64,000 nucleotides of DNA from Methanosphaerula subterraneus. Lineage in GTDB: Archaea > Halobacteriota > Methanomicrobia > Methanomicrobiales > Methanospirillaceae. A program made the position numbers and the translations under genes. The stretch is taken from assembly GCF_052055875.1 (NCBI RefSeq), contig NZ_CP170508.1, forward strand, positions 868,001 through 932,000, read 5' to 3'. Under the pieces are notes generated by a model. The model saw only the letters and a list, made by a program, of their open reading frames with translations, made no database searches and was not told the origin of the DNA. Below are positions 43,634-53,058 of the stretch, in pieces (position 1 is the first letter of the stretch; each line of letters starts with the position of its first letter).

Positions 43634-44511
43634 TGAGAGAATTTTCAAATGATGCAGAAGGTCTGAACCATATCGCACGGTTCGCTGCAGATTCGCTTAC
43701 GAAACAGTATCCCCAACCACCCACCCACCCGGAGGACAGGTGTCTATGGGTGTACACATCGGATAGTCAGGTACAGGTGAGGCATGGTTCAGATACCACG
43801 ATCTTTTCCAGGTCGTCTCCAGAGCAGTCAGGTTACACGGTGCAGTACATCCAGTATCTCGGTCACCTGGAGTCAACTCCCTGCTATGCTGTGGAAATCT
43901 CTCCATCCCTGGAGACCTCCGGAGAAGAGGAGTTTTTCGGGGTACGCGAATTGTTCGGGAAGATCCCGGATGCAGAGGTAGCAGTTGCAGGGCAGGCCGT
44001 CCAGATCATCGATTACGACCGTTCGAGTCAATTCTGTGGTAGATGCGGGGCGACAAACCAGCAGCTCACCACCGAACGGGCAAAATGCTGCCCACAGTGC
44101 AACCTGATCACCTATCCCCGGCTCTCGCCTGCGATCATCGTCATCGTGAAAAACGAGTCATCTATCCTGCTCGTACAGACGAAGCACGCCCCGCAGGGCA
44201 GGTTCAGTCCTGTTGCCGGCTTTGTAGAGCCAGGTGAGACGATTGAACATGCGGTCCACCGCGAAGTGATGGAGGAGACCGGCATCACGATCACCAATGT
44301 CCGGTATTTCGCCAGCGAACCGTGGCCTTTCCCGAATTCGCTGATGATCGGGTTTGTGGCTGACTATGCGGGGGGCGAGGTAACACCTGACGGATTTGAG
44401 ATCGAGACCGCCGGCTGGTTTGATCGCGATCAGATACCAGAATCACCTCTGAAGATCAGCATTGGGCGATCCCTTATTGACTGGTGGATGGCAGGAGGTG
44501 ACGAGCGGTGA
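43630..44511 (+). CDS. nudC: NAD(H) pyrophosphatase, NudC-type Nudix hydrolase
   Basis: The 293-residue protein has a zinc ribbon (CGRCGA and CPQCN) and the Nudix box GFVEPGETIEHAVHREVMEETG, followed by the family YFASEPWPFPNSLM segment. It hydrolyses NADH/NAD+ to NMN(H) and AMP. Two ATGs (43630, 43633) are possible; AGGAG at 43621 fits either. Confidence 0.93.
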   Translation: MMREFSNDAEGLNHIARFAADSLTKQYPQPPTHPEDRCLWVYTSDSQVQVRHGSDTTIFSRSSPEQSGYTVQYIQYLGHLESTPCYAVEISPSLETSGEEEFFGVRELFGKIPDAEVAVAGQAVQIIDYDRSSQFCGRCGATNQQLTTERAKCCPQCNLITYPRLSPAIIVIVKNESSILLVQTKHAPQGRFSPVAGFVEPGETIEHAVHREVMEETGITITNVRYFASEPWPFPNSLMIGFVADYAGGEVTPDGFEIETAGWFDRDQIPESPLKISIGRSLIDWWMAGGDER

Positions 44512-44730
44512 GACAGATCCGCAGGAGTGAAGATCCTGGGAAGAATACCTCCCTTTCAGCAGGAAACGTTACTGCGTCCGGGAAATACGTCTATAGAATA
44601 TGCAGAAAGGAAGACGGGATCTCTCCTCTGTGGAGGTGCATAAGGATATCGACGTTCCGTTCTCCACACAGTTCAGGTAATCCTTGCCAGATTCTCTACT
44701 GATAAACCGCCACTTCTTCAACCTTGAACA

Positions 44731-45918
44731 ATGCGGTTTCTCAAGGGCAATGAGCTGATCATCAGGTTCATGGCTATGAATATCGGCTCTGGGATCGCGA
44801 TCGGGATGGTAAATTTCATTCTTCCTTTGTTTGCCATGAGCCTGAATGCCTCGACCACTGAGATCGGCCTGATCAAAGGTATGATGGGGATCGGGGATCT
44901 TCTCATTGTTCTCCCTGCCGGTCTCCTTATCGATCATTTCGGTTCAAAAAAGATGTACCCCTTTGCCTGCATCTTCGGCGCATTCATGATCGTCGTGATG
45001 TCGTACGCACGCTCATCTGTCATGTTACTCGGAATAATGGTCATCTATGGCATCTCCCGCTCGCTGAGAACGACCTCCCTCAATGCCTCTTTTTTTCAGA
45101 ACATGACTGCCATCGGGATAAAAAAAGGTGGTTGGTTAAAAGGAGCGATGACGATCGGTGCGGCATTTATCGGGCCTCTTCTGGGCGGGGTGGCAATCCA
45201 GTACCTGGGATTTTCCAGTTATTTTGTGTTTGCCAGTGCATTTCTTCTGGAACCGCTTCTCATCGTATATCTCATCACTGATGGAAATAGCGGCACAACG
45301 ATTCAGGAAGGGAAAAAACGCCTAGGAGACACATTCCGGTATTACCGGATCCTCTTAAAAAACAGACTTCTTATCTCTGCAACCCTGACCGAATGCATGA
45401 ACTCAGCATTTTTCATGACATTTTCAACGTTCATCACCGTGCTGATCGTAATGGATTTCAGGCTGTCCCCTGGCATTGCTGCAATCCTCATCTCTCTGCG
45501 GGGAGCTGCGCAGATACTCGTTGTATTCTTCTGCGGCAGGTTGCTCTACGGGAACCATAACCACCTGTACATGCTCAGTTATCTTATGACGATCCTGGGA
45601 CTGATCCTCTTTGGAACGAGCAGCAACCTTGGGATACTTGCACTTGCATCGATCATTATCGGTGCATTCTCCGGCATGATGACAACACTCACGTTCACCA
45701 ATGTTGGCACTATCGAGGGCGAGCACGGGAAGATCGCAGGAATATTTGCACTCGGGACCGGTGTCGGCGCAATCTTCGGACCGGTCTACGGGGGGATCAT
45801 CGGGGATATCTTCGGGGTGCAGGATATTTTCCTGGCGTTTATTCCGATCTTCTGTATTATGGCCGTTTATTATTTCATCGCAGGGAAAAGATCCCCCCAA
45901 AACCGTCCTGTAATCTAG
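44731..45918 (+). CDS. MFS transporter
   Basis: The 395-residue protein has about 12 membrane spans and the MFS loop in GLLIDHFGSKKMYP. It lies 90 bp upstream of the methyltransferase gene at 46013. A decayed copy of the same gene lies at 27312-27958, next to the binding-protein/reductase operon, so transporter and sulfur genes have been duplicated or moved together. The substrate is unknown. Confidence 0.87.
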   Translation: MRFLKGNELIIRFMAMNIGSGIAIGMVNFILPLFAMSLNASTTEIGLIKGMMGIGDLLIVLPAGLLIDHFGSKKMYPFACIFGAFMIVVMSYARSSVMLLGIMVIYGISRSLRTTSLNASFFQNMTAIGIKKGGWLKGAMTIGAAFIGPLLGGVAIQYLGFSSYFVFASAFLLEPLLIVYLITDGNSGTTIQEGKKRLGDTFRYYRILLKNRLLISATLTECMNSAFFMTFSTFITVLIVMDFRLSPGIAAILISLRGAAQILVVFFCGRLLYGNHNHLYMLSYLMTILGLILFGTSSNLGILALASIIIGAFSGMMTTLTFTNVGTIEGEHGKIAGIFALGTGVGAIFGPVYGGIIGDIFGVQDIFLAFIPIFCIMAVYYFIAGKRSPQNRPVI

Positions 45919-46012
45919 CATAATGGGGGCAACTCTTGCTGATTTGTACGGTCTGATACCTGAAGGATACAGAAATAATGTGGATGAATGGATTACCAAT
46001 GGAGGGTTTTGC

Positions 46013-46816
46013 ATGACCAACAGACTCGCACCATCCGATACCCGGGACCTGGCAGAGCACTATGATCAGACGAGCGATTCGCAGTTCAAAAATGGAATCC
46101 ACCTCATCACAGAACTCGGGATAAAAAAGGGGGATCGCATCCTTGATCTCGGATGCGGCACAGGTCGTCTGGCGGGATATGCCGGCAGCATAACCGGCGA
46201 GACAGGATTTGTTGTCGGTCTGGATCCTTCAGAGCACCGGATCAGGATAGCGCAGGAGAGATCCAGGTCGATCCCCCAGGTGTCATTCCAGGTAGGCAGC
46301 GATCTGGATATCAGCAGGTTACCGGGCAACTGGTTTGATGCAGTATACCTGAATTCAGCATTCCACCATATCGAGAGGCATGAGGCACGGAGATCTGCAC
46401 TGGCTCAGATCCGCCGAATTCTAAAACCCGAGGGAAGCCTTGGCCTGTCGGATCCGGATCAGGCTTCTCCCAGCATCCTGAGAATTATCACTCGCGAGAT
46501 CCTGGGATACTATGGCATCCATTCCCTGGATGATGACGGAGTTTCATCTGCCGAACTCGAATCGGTGCTCGGGGATACGGGATTTCGGATACGGAAGGTG
46601 GAATATATCAAAACACCAGAGCACTATGAGTCCGCCCAGGCGGTGGTAAAGGCTGCCAGTTCAAGCCATTTCGGAAATTATCTCTCGGAGGTACCGGAAG
46701 ACCTGCGTGATCAGGTCAGGACGGAAATTGTCCAGAAATTATCTGAACTTCAGACAGGTTCAGGTATATCGATGATACGCAGCAGAGTTTTAATGATTGC
46801 AGAAAAACTCGGATGA
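46013..46816 (+). CDS. Class I SAM-dependent methyltransferase
   Basis: The 267-residue protein has the SAM loop ILDLGCGTGRLAGYAG, the ribose-binding acid in VVGLDPSEHRI, and NSAFHHIERHE. It is a close paralogue of the protein at 47629 (shared AEHYDQTSDSQFKNG / AERYDQVSDGQFNNG). The C-terminal 70 residues lack a recognised binding motif. The ATG at 46013 with GGAGGG upstream is preferred over an upstream frame beginning at 45923. Confidence 0.87.
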   Translation: MTNRLAPSDTRDLAEHYDQTSDSQFKNGIHLITELGIKKGDRILDLGCGTGRLAGYAGSITGETGFVVGLDPSEHRIRIAQERSRSIPQVSFQVGSDLDISRLPGNWFDAVYLNSAFHHIERHEARRSALAQIRRILKPEGSLGLSDPDQASPSILRIITREILGYYGIHSLDDDGVSSAELESVLGDTGFRIRKVEYIKTPEHYESAQAVVKAASSSHFGNYLSEVPEDLRDQVRTEIVQKLSELQTGSGISMIRSRVLMIAEKLG

Positions 46817-46969
46817 CCCATCTTTCCTCTTCAGAGAGGATGGTGGTTCTGACTTCCTTCCTGCGTTTTTTTGACAAAGCCGGCAGTATTTGCTGGTTGA
46901 CTCATCTCTTTTGGTCATCCGGTTCTACAGATCCTCGAGTACTATATGCTCATACCAGGAGGTTTGGAG

Positions 46970-47554
46970 ATGGTCAAAAAAACAATCACCTATTTTGAAA
47001 AAAGCGGCAGTGCAAATACAGAAGCAGTCCTTGCCGTCGTCAGTGAGAGACTTGACGAGGGGGATATCAAAAATGTCGTTGTCGCCAGCACGAGTGGCGC
47101 CACCGGGGGAACATTCGCCCAGGCACTGGGGAAGAAGACCAACCTTGTGATCGTATCCACAAAGCCTGGTTCGAAAACGCCGGGAGTCTGGGAGTTTGAT
47201 CTCGCGAACAAGAAGGAGATAGAGAGACTGGGTGGGAAGGTGATTCATCAGTCCCACGCTCTCTCCGGACTTGAGAAGAGTTTTACCGATAGATTTTCAG
47301 GAATTTCCCACAGTGAGGTTCTGGCGGAGTCATTAAAAACGCTCTTTTCTCCGGGGACGAAGGTGGCAGTCGAGATCGCCATAATGGCCCTGGATGGGGG
47401 TGGCATTACACAGGAAAAGACCATCGTGGTCGGAGGGACAGGGGCAACCGGCAGAGGCGCCGATACTGCGCTTGTCGTTCTCCCTGCGCATACGAACAAT
47501 TTCTTCGATCTTCACGTCCTGGAACTGCTCGCCAAACCCTATACCAAAGACTAA
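46970..47554 (+). CDS. Pyruvate-kinase alpha/beta-domain protein
   Basis: The 194-residue protein matches the stand-alone pyruvate kinase C-terminal-like domain: KTITYFEKSGSANTEAVLAVV, VVASTSGATG and a C-terminal VVGGTGATGRGADTALVVLPA. There is no catalytic barrel, so it is not a kinase by itself. AGGAGG lies just before the ATG at 46970. It sits between two paralogous methyltransferase genes; what the trio does is unknown. Confidence 0.85.
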   Translation: MVKKTITYFEKSGSANTEAVLAVVSERLDEGDIKNVVVASTSGATGGTFAQALGKKTNLVIVSTKPGSKTPGVWEFDLANKKEIERLGGKVIHQSHALSGLEKSFTDRFSGISHSEVLAESLKTLFSPGTKVAVEIAIMALDGGGITQEKTIVVGGTGATGRGADTALVVLPAHTNNFFDLHVLELLAKPYTKD

Positions 47555-47628
47555 CAGGAATCCAGGAATACGGCGATCCAATCTGCCGGTACTTTACCCA
47601 ACAAGATAATGATGCGGAGAAAGAGAGA

Positions 47629-48441
47629 ATGACCAGAACAATAGTTGACCATGATACAGCAGGCTTGGCCGAACGGTATGATCAGGTCAGTGACGGCCAG
47701 TTCAATAACGGGCTCACTCTCATTGCAAACCTGGGCGTGAAGAAAGGACAGAATGTGCTCGATATCGGATGCGGAACCGGCCGGCTGACCTCCCGTGTGG
47801 CAAAGATCGTTGGTGATACCGGACGGGTCATCGGTATCGACCCTTCCGAAGAGCGGATAGAGATTGCCAGAAGAAATATCCCAGATTCACCCAGATCAAA
47901 TATTTCTCTGGAGATTGGGGATGCGAACTCCCTGTATCACTTTCAAAACAACAGTTTTGATATTGTCTACCTCAATATCGTGTTCCACTGGATTGACAAT
48001 AAAAAAGATGCTCTCTCCCAGATCTATCGGGTCCTCAAACCCGGAGGGCTTCTGGGGATAACAACAGGAAATAGGGATCAGCCATACACCGTTAAGATCA
48101 TCGCCGATAGGATTCTTGCACAGCCAAAGTATGCGAGGTCTGCAAAACGAGGGGGTTCATCGAGTAAACCGGTCAATGTGCTGGAGATGGTCTCCCTGTT
48201 ACATGCTACCGGTTATTCCATACTTGATATCACCACAGAAAAAGATCCACGCTACTTTGAAAGTCCTCTCAAATGTCTCGAATATGTCGAGGCGAGTACC
48301 AGCGGAACCTTTCTATCTAATGTACCAAAGAACCTGAAGAGATCTGCACATGAGGAGATCCAGACTGAACTGAAAAAACATGTCACAGTCAGGGGAATAG
48401 AAAATGTGTACAATACCATCTTTGTCGTAGCTGAGAAATAA
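47629..48441 (+). CDS. Class I SAM-dependent methyltransferase, paralogue of 46013
   Basis: The 270-residue protein has VLDIGCGTGRLTSRVAKI, VIGIDPSEERIEIAR and a D-x-V-Y-L-N-I-V-F-H motif. It keeps the head and body of its paralogue, with a matching C-terminus (FLSNVPKNLKRSAHEEIQTE against LSEVPEDLRDQVRTEIVQK). The substrate is unknown. Confidence 0.87.
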   Translation: MTRTIVDHDTAGLAERYDQVSDGQFNNGLTLIANLGVKKGQNVLDIGCGTGRLTSRVAKIVGDTGRVIGIDPSEERIEIARRNIPDSPRSNISLEIGDANSLYHFQNNSFDIVYLNIVFHWIDNKKDALSQIYRVLKPGGLLGITTGNRDQPYTVKIIADRILAQPKYARSAKRGGSSSKPVNVLEMVSLLHATGYSILDITTEKDPRYFESPLKCLEYVEASTSGTFLSNVPKNLKRSAHEEIQTELKKHVTVRGIENVYNTIFVVAEK

Positions 48442-49760
48442 TTAATCTGCGCTTCAGCGAGGAGTATTATATTTTCCTGGACACATTTTTCCCTTAATCC
48501 AGTAGTTCACTCAATCAAGTAAACACCCTTGATATATCATTGATCCTTGAGATCAGAGCAGATTACAACGATCACTCCTCTCTCACTCCGTCCCTAAGGG
48601 TTTCAAAGAACGAGGGCCAAGCCCGCACTCATGTATCATTCTTCAACAGGATCTGGGGAGTACTCTCAGGGGTTCCCCAATTCTCGGAGATACCGAGAAC
48701 CTGCCAAGCCCTTGTTGTATCGACAGGATGTGTCAGGATCGAGCGATCGGTCCTGCTGGATTTGAGTGGAACCATCATTCATTCTTTTTCATGAATAAAA
48801 GAATCCTCGATCAGCACGCCGAACAGGTCGGAGATCCGGTCGGCAAGGTTGAGAGAAGGGCCATAACGCTCGTTCTCGACGCGATGATGATGTGTCTTGT
48901 GACCCCGAGTTATTCTGCCAGTTTTCCTGCATCAGGTTGTTGACCGCCCGGAAGATTCTGAGGGAATCCTTCATGGCCCGTTCCCACGGAGGGGGTGCGA
49001 GTAGTAGATGGTGGTCACGATATGAACGATGGCGAGGGTGATGAGAAAACCCGCGATAGCGAAGACGGCCTGGTTCGGAGTTCTGGCCCGGGCTGCTGAT
49101 GACGAGGATGAGACCGATGATCGCGATGAGGATTGAAGTGATGTTCAGGGTCAGGTTTGCGGTCTTCTATTCAACGAACCTGGTCCACTCGTCCTCGATG
49201 ATGGAGTCGACGCCTCTATTCAGCAGGGAGATGAGGGCAGCACCGTCGAGGAACGAAAAGAGAGAGAGAGACCGCCACGTTGCCTGTCCCCACACCATAT
49301 ATAACGCCGGGGTGGCATGGCTCTTCTGCAGGGGATATTCCGCTCTCATAGGGCCTAGATCGCAATGATTCCCAGGGTCATCAGAATGCTTGCACCAATC
49401 CAGATCTTCGTCTGCGTGAACGGGATGGATATCGCAGTATCCTGGAACTGGAATGAGACAATGAAGCCTGTATTGATGATGTACAGGATCATGCCAGACG
49501 AGAACTGAGTGCCGGGGCGAAGCAAGGAAGCAGAACACGTTGCAGTGCAGACAAGCCGGCGGTCCGGCGCCCAACCATGAGAGGTGTCGGGCTGATAATG
49601 AGATCGTTCGGCCCCTCCCCGCATAAGCATCTTATATGAGGATGTCGTCAGTATGCTCTGTGTCAGTATCCGGACAGGTATACTGCCTGGACCGTGCCCG
49701 CCGAGATCTCCTCGGGCCGGCGGGCTGATACCGGTCCATGGAGATCGAGGGGTGAACGCA
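48442..49760. other. Gene-poor region with remnants of a membrane protein
   Basis: No intact gene stands out in 1.3 kb. On the minus strand, short hydrophobic pieces in different frames (for example MILYIINTGFIVSF and KIWIGASILMTLGIIAI about 49355-49500, then NRGVDSIIEDEWTRFVE and TLNITSILIAIIGLILVI about 49090-49230) look like one degraded transmembrane protein. From about 49640 the base composition turns G+C rich. Confidence 0.35.
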
Positions 49761-50639
49761 ATGATACGCTGGCCACGAGACTGGGGACTGCAGGTTAGGA
49801 TGATCGTGACAGTCCTGCTGCTCGCAATTGTCTACGTGCTCTTCATCGCGGTCCTGATATCCCTCGGCATCGAATCGCTCCTCCTGCTTGCCATCGTGGC
49901 CGTGATCCTCATCGTCCAGTACTTCTTCTCGGATCGGATGGTCCTCGCCTCCATGGGGGCCCGGATCGTCGAGGAAGCGGAGGAGCCGCAGCTCCATCAG
50001 ACCCTGACGCGCCTCTGTGCGATCACCGGGATGCCGCAGCCGAAGCTCGCCATCGTGGACTCGACCGTCCCGAATGCATTCGCCACCGGGCGGAGTCCCG
50101 GCGCATCGGTCGTCGCGGTGACCAGCGGCCTCGTCCGCATGCTCGACCAGGAGGAGCTCGAGGCCGTGATCGCCCACGAGCTCAGCCATGTGAAGAACCG
50201 CGACGTCATGGTCATCACCCTGGCGAGTTTCCTGTCGACCGTGGCCTTCGTGATCTTCAGAAACTGGTTCCTCTTCGGCGGAGGTGGAAGGAGAGATGAC
50301 AAGAGTCTCTGGATCCTCCTGCCGATCGTCGCTGCCGTCGTCTGGGCCGCGAGTTACCTCCTGATCCGGGCTCTTTCACGGTACCGGGAGTTCTCTGCGG
50401 ACAGGGGATCCGCGCTCATAACGGGACACCCCTCCCACCTCGCCTCGGCGCTCACAAAGATCAGCGGGCTGATGGAGCGGGTTCCGACGAAGGACCTCCG
50501 GGAGGTCGAGGGGATGAACGCCTTCTTCATCATCCCGGCCATATCGGGCAGCTCGGTCTTCGACCTCTTCTCCACGCACCCCTCGGTGGAGGCGAGGCTC
50601 GCCGCACTCGGAAAGATGGAACAGGAACTGGAGGGCTGA
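49761..50639 (+). CDS. htpX: Membrane-bound M48 zinc metalloprotease (HtpX-like)
   Basis: The 292-residue protein has two N-terminal membrane spans, the zinc site HELSH in VIAHELSHVKNRDVM, two further spans, and the third ligand in REFSADRGSA. HtpX proteases remove damaged membrane proteins. The ATG at 49761 is chosen because homology starts there. Its stop overlaps the PspAB start, and with PspAA/PspA nearby it forms an envelope-stress group. Confidence 0.93.
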   Translation: MIRWPRDWGLQVRMIVTVLLLAIVYVLFIAVLISLGIESLLLLAIVAVILIVQYFFSDRMVLASMGARIVEEAEEPQLHQTLTRLCAITGMPQPKLAIVDSTVPNAFATGRSPGASVVAVTSGLVRMLDQEELEAVIAHELSHVKNRDVMVITLASFLSTVAFVIFRNWFLFGGGGRRDDKSLWILLPIVAAVVWAASYLLIRALSRYREFSADRGSALITGHPSHLASALTKISGLMERVPTKDLREVEGMNAFFIIPAISGSSVFDLFSTHPSVEARLAALGKMEQELEG

Positions 50640-51211
50640 TGGGATTCCGGGACGCCCTCGATGCCCTGCTCGGCACGACCCGTCTCCCCGAGGCGGACAC
50701 CGATCGCCTCTTCGCGATCTCCACGGCCACGGTCACGATGCAGACCTCGCTGGATATGAAACCGTCCGGAAAGGCTGCACTCTGCTTCAAGCCCATCGAG
50801 TCCTCGCGATACGAGGCCGTCAGGACCGAGATCGAAGAACTGCTCCAGTACAGCTGCAAAGAGACCGGAAGCACCTGCCGGCTCGAGACGGACACGTACC
50901 GGTTCACCTGGGTGATCCTGGAGGACCCCGACTTCGAGGACCTTGTCGCGGGCATCCACCTCGTCAGCCAGACCCTGATCGAGCGGAGCTTCGGGACCTA
51001 TCTGCTCTGTGCGGTCTACGCCTTCGACGGCACAGAGCGGGTGTACTGGATCTACAACTTCAAGCAGGGGTCGTATTACCCCTTCATCCCCAGGACAGGC
51101 ACGACCCGGGATACCGCGTACGAGTTCAGACTGCGGTCCCTGATGGAACGGGAACTTCCGATCGAGAAGGAGGTGGAGCGATGGTATCCTCTCTGGGGCA
51201 TACCCCTGTAA
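50639..51211 (+). CDS. pspAB: PspA-associated protein PspAB
   Basis: The 190-residue protein begins MGFRDALDALLGTTRLP and has the family features CFKPIES, ETGSTCRLETD and YWIYNFKQGSYYPFIP. The family co-occurs with PspA/PspAA and HtpX in archaea and actinobacteria. Its biochemical role is unknown. The start codon overlaps the htpX stop (TGATG-type). Confidence 0.87.
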   Translation: MGFRDALDALLGTTRLPEADTDRLFAISTATVTMQTSLDMKPSGKAALCFKPIESSRYEAVRTEIEELLQYSCKETGSTCRLETDTYRFTWVILEDPDFEDLVAGIHLVSQTLIERSFGTYLLCAVYAFDGTERVYWIYNFKQGSYYPFIPRTGTTRDTAYEFRLRSLMERELPIEKEVERWYPLWGIPL

Positions 51212-51268
51212 CGGCCCGGGGGGGCCGCCCGCTCCGTCATGCACCTATGAAGAACCGTCCCGACCGAA

Positions 51269-51547
51269 TCATCCCTCGAAGATACCGGTACCTGTAAAGA
51301 CCGCCCGGGCCTCGGCGAGGGTCATGTTCGCGGGGGGCACGATGATGTCGGATTCGACCAGCATCGTGTCGTCGACCGGCTTTCCTTCCCGCTCTATCGC
51401 CCCGATGAGTTCGGCCAGGAGTTTCCTGTACTCCGGTTCGTCTCCCTTCTGCACGTGTTCGACGATCCTGTTGTCGAGTGCGTTCAACGTGTCGAAGAGG
51501 CTGCTGTTCACGAGGAACTGTCCCTCCCCCATGATCCGTATGATCAT
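51269..51547 (-). CDS. pspAA: PspA-associated protein PspAA
   Basis: The 92-residue protein (MIIRIMGEGQFLVNSS, LNALDNRIVEHVQ, IVPPANMTLAEARAVFTGTG) matches the small PspAA family. It overlaps the pspA stop by 4 bp and is convergent with pspAB, so the two Psp operons face each other. Confidence 0.9.
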   Translation of the reverse strand: MIIRIMGEGQFLVNSSLFDTLNALDNRIVEHVQKGDEPEYRKLLAELIGAIEREGKPVDDTMLVESDIIVPPANMTLAEARAVFTGTGIFEG

Positions 51548-52242
51548 TTGCCTTCCTCCGTCTTCATCTTCGAGAGTTCCGATTCAATAGTGCTCGTCGC
51601 GCTGATCTTGCTCAGCTCGCGATCGATGTCGTCCTGCTTGCCGGTGAAGTCCTCGAGCGTCCCCTGATCGATCAACTCGTCCAGGGCAGACGACCGGGCC
51701 TTCAAGTCGGCTGTCTTGTTCTCGGCCCGCTCAATCGAGACGCCGATGTCGGCCATCTCCTCGCTGATGCCAGAGACCGATTCGCTGATCTTGACCTGGG
51801 CTTCTGCAGCGGAATACTGGGCCTTGATCGTCTCTTTCCGGGTCCTGAAGATCTCGACCTTCGTGGAGAGGCGCTTCTCTGCGGCGACCAGTTTCTCCTG
51901 CTCCCCCTCCAGCCCGGCGATCTCCTGATCGAGGCTCGCGATCTGGGAAGTGATGGCGTTCTTCCGTTCGAGCGCGAGCCGGGCGAGATCCTCCCGGCCG
52001 GCCCGGACCGCCTCGCGGGCCTGTTTGTCGAGCACGTCGGCGTTCTGGAGGAGTTTCCCCCTCTGCAACTCCAGCCGCTTCTTCGAGGTCGCGACGTCCA
52101 CGACACCCCGCTTGACGTTTTGCAGCAGTTCGAGCTGCTTCTCATACGAGTAGTCGAGCGACTCCCGGGGATCCTCCGCTGCGTCGATTATCTTGTTCAT
52201 CTTTGCCTTGATCACAGTGCTCATGCGGTTCAATAAACCCAT
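51544..52242 (-). CDS. pspA: PspA/IM30 (ESCRT-III-like) membrane-stress protein
   Basis: The 232-residue protein is almost entirely helical coiled coil, with the family start MGLLNRMSTVIKAKMNKIID, then DPRESLDYSYEKQLE. It ends in a short extra helix. PspA polymers coat and repair the cytoplasmic membrane. First gene of the leftward pspA-pspAA operon. Confidence 0.93.
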   Translation of the reverse strand: MGLLNRMSTVIKAKMNKIIDAAEDPRESLDYSYEKQLELLQNVKRGVVDVATSKKRLELQRGKLLQNADVLDKQAREAVRAGREDLARLALERKNAITSQIASLDQEIAGLEGEQEKLVAAEKRLSTKVEIFRTRKETIKAQYSAAEAQVKISESVSGISEEMADIGVSIERAENKTADLKARSSALDELIDQGTLEDFTGKQDDIDRELSKISATSTIESELSKMKTEEGK

Positions 52243-52362
52243 TCTCTTCTCCTCCTGACCTCATCGTTCCATTCATGCGATTGATCGGACTACCTGGCGA
52301 GCAACAAGATATACTTTTTGCCTGCCGGCAGGGACAGGGCCTTCCGCATATCTCGACCGGTC

Positions 52363-53058
52363 TCACCCAGCGGTATCCGGCATCTCTTCAGACTCCTCCG
52401 CGACTCGCCCGTCGTGCAGCCGGACCACCCGCCCGAAGTAGCGCCGGTGCGCCTCCTCGTGGCTGACCATCAGCACCGTCTGGCCGAGTTCCCGGTTGAT
52501 CGAGGCGAAGAGGTCGAGAACCATGGTGGAGGCCCGGCTATCCAGGTTCGCACACGGCTCGTCCGCAAGGAGGAGGGCCGGCGAGTTGACGAGCGCCCGG
52601 GCGATGGCGATCCGCTGCTGCTCGCCTCCGGAGAGCTCCGCCGGCAGGTGGTCCGTCCGCTCCTCGAGCCCCACGCGGCGGAGGAGATCGGTCGCCCGGA
52701 TGGTCCCCTCCCGTTCACTGAGCCCGAGCGCGAGCGTCGGAAGGACCACGTTCTCAAGCGCGGTCAGATCCGGGACAAGGGCGTAGTCCTGGAAGATGTA
52801 CCCGATCCTCGTCAGCCGAAAGAGCGTCCGCTCGTCGTCCGAGAGGGCGAGGACATCGGTCCCCTGGATCGATATCGACCCCCCGCTCGGTTCGTCGAGG
52901 AGGCCGATCAGATGGAGGAGGGTGGACTTCCCGCTCCCGCTCGGGCCGAGGAGGCCGACGAACTCCCCCTGTCGGATCTCGAGCGTGACCCCGTTCAGGG
53001 CGTGGACCGCGACCGCACCCATCTGGTAGGTCTTGCTAAGACCCTCCACCCGGATCAT
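52363..53058 (-). CDS. ABC ATPase of the MacB/LolD type
   Basis: The 231-residue ATPase has Walker A (GPSGSGKST), LSGGEQQRIAIARAL, LLADEP and VSHE, and starts MIRVEGLSKTYQMG. The ATG at 53058 forms TGATG with the stop of the permease gene, and upstream in-frame codons lie inside that gene. It should power the FtsX/MacB-type protein encoded upstream, a mechanotransducing or lipoprotein/peptide export system. Confidence 0.92.
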   Translation of the reverse strand: MIRVEGLSKTYQMGAVAVHALNGVTLEIRQGEFVGLLGPSGSGKSTLLHLIGLLDEPSGGSISIQGTDVLALSDDERTLFRLTRIGYIFQDYALVPDLTALENVVLPTLALGLSEREGTIRATDLLRRVGLEERTDHLPAELSGGEQQRIAIARALVNSPALLLADEPCANLDSRASTMVLDLFASINRELGQTVLMVSHEEAHRRYFGRVVRLHDGRVAEESEEMPDTAG

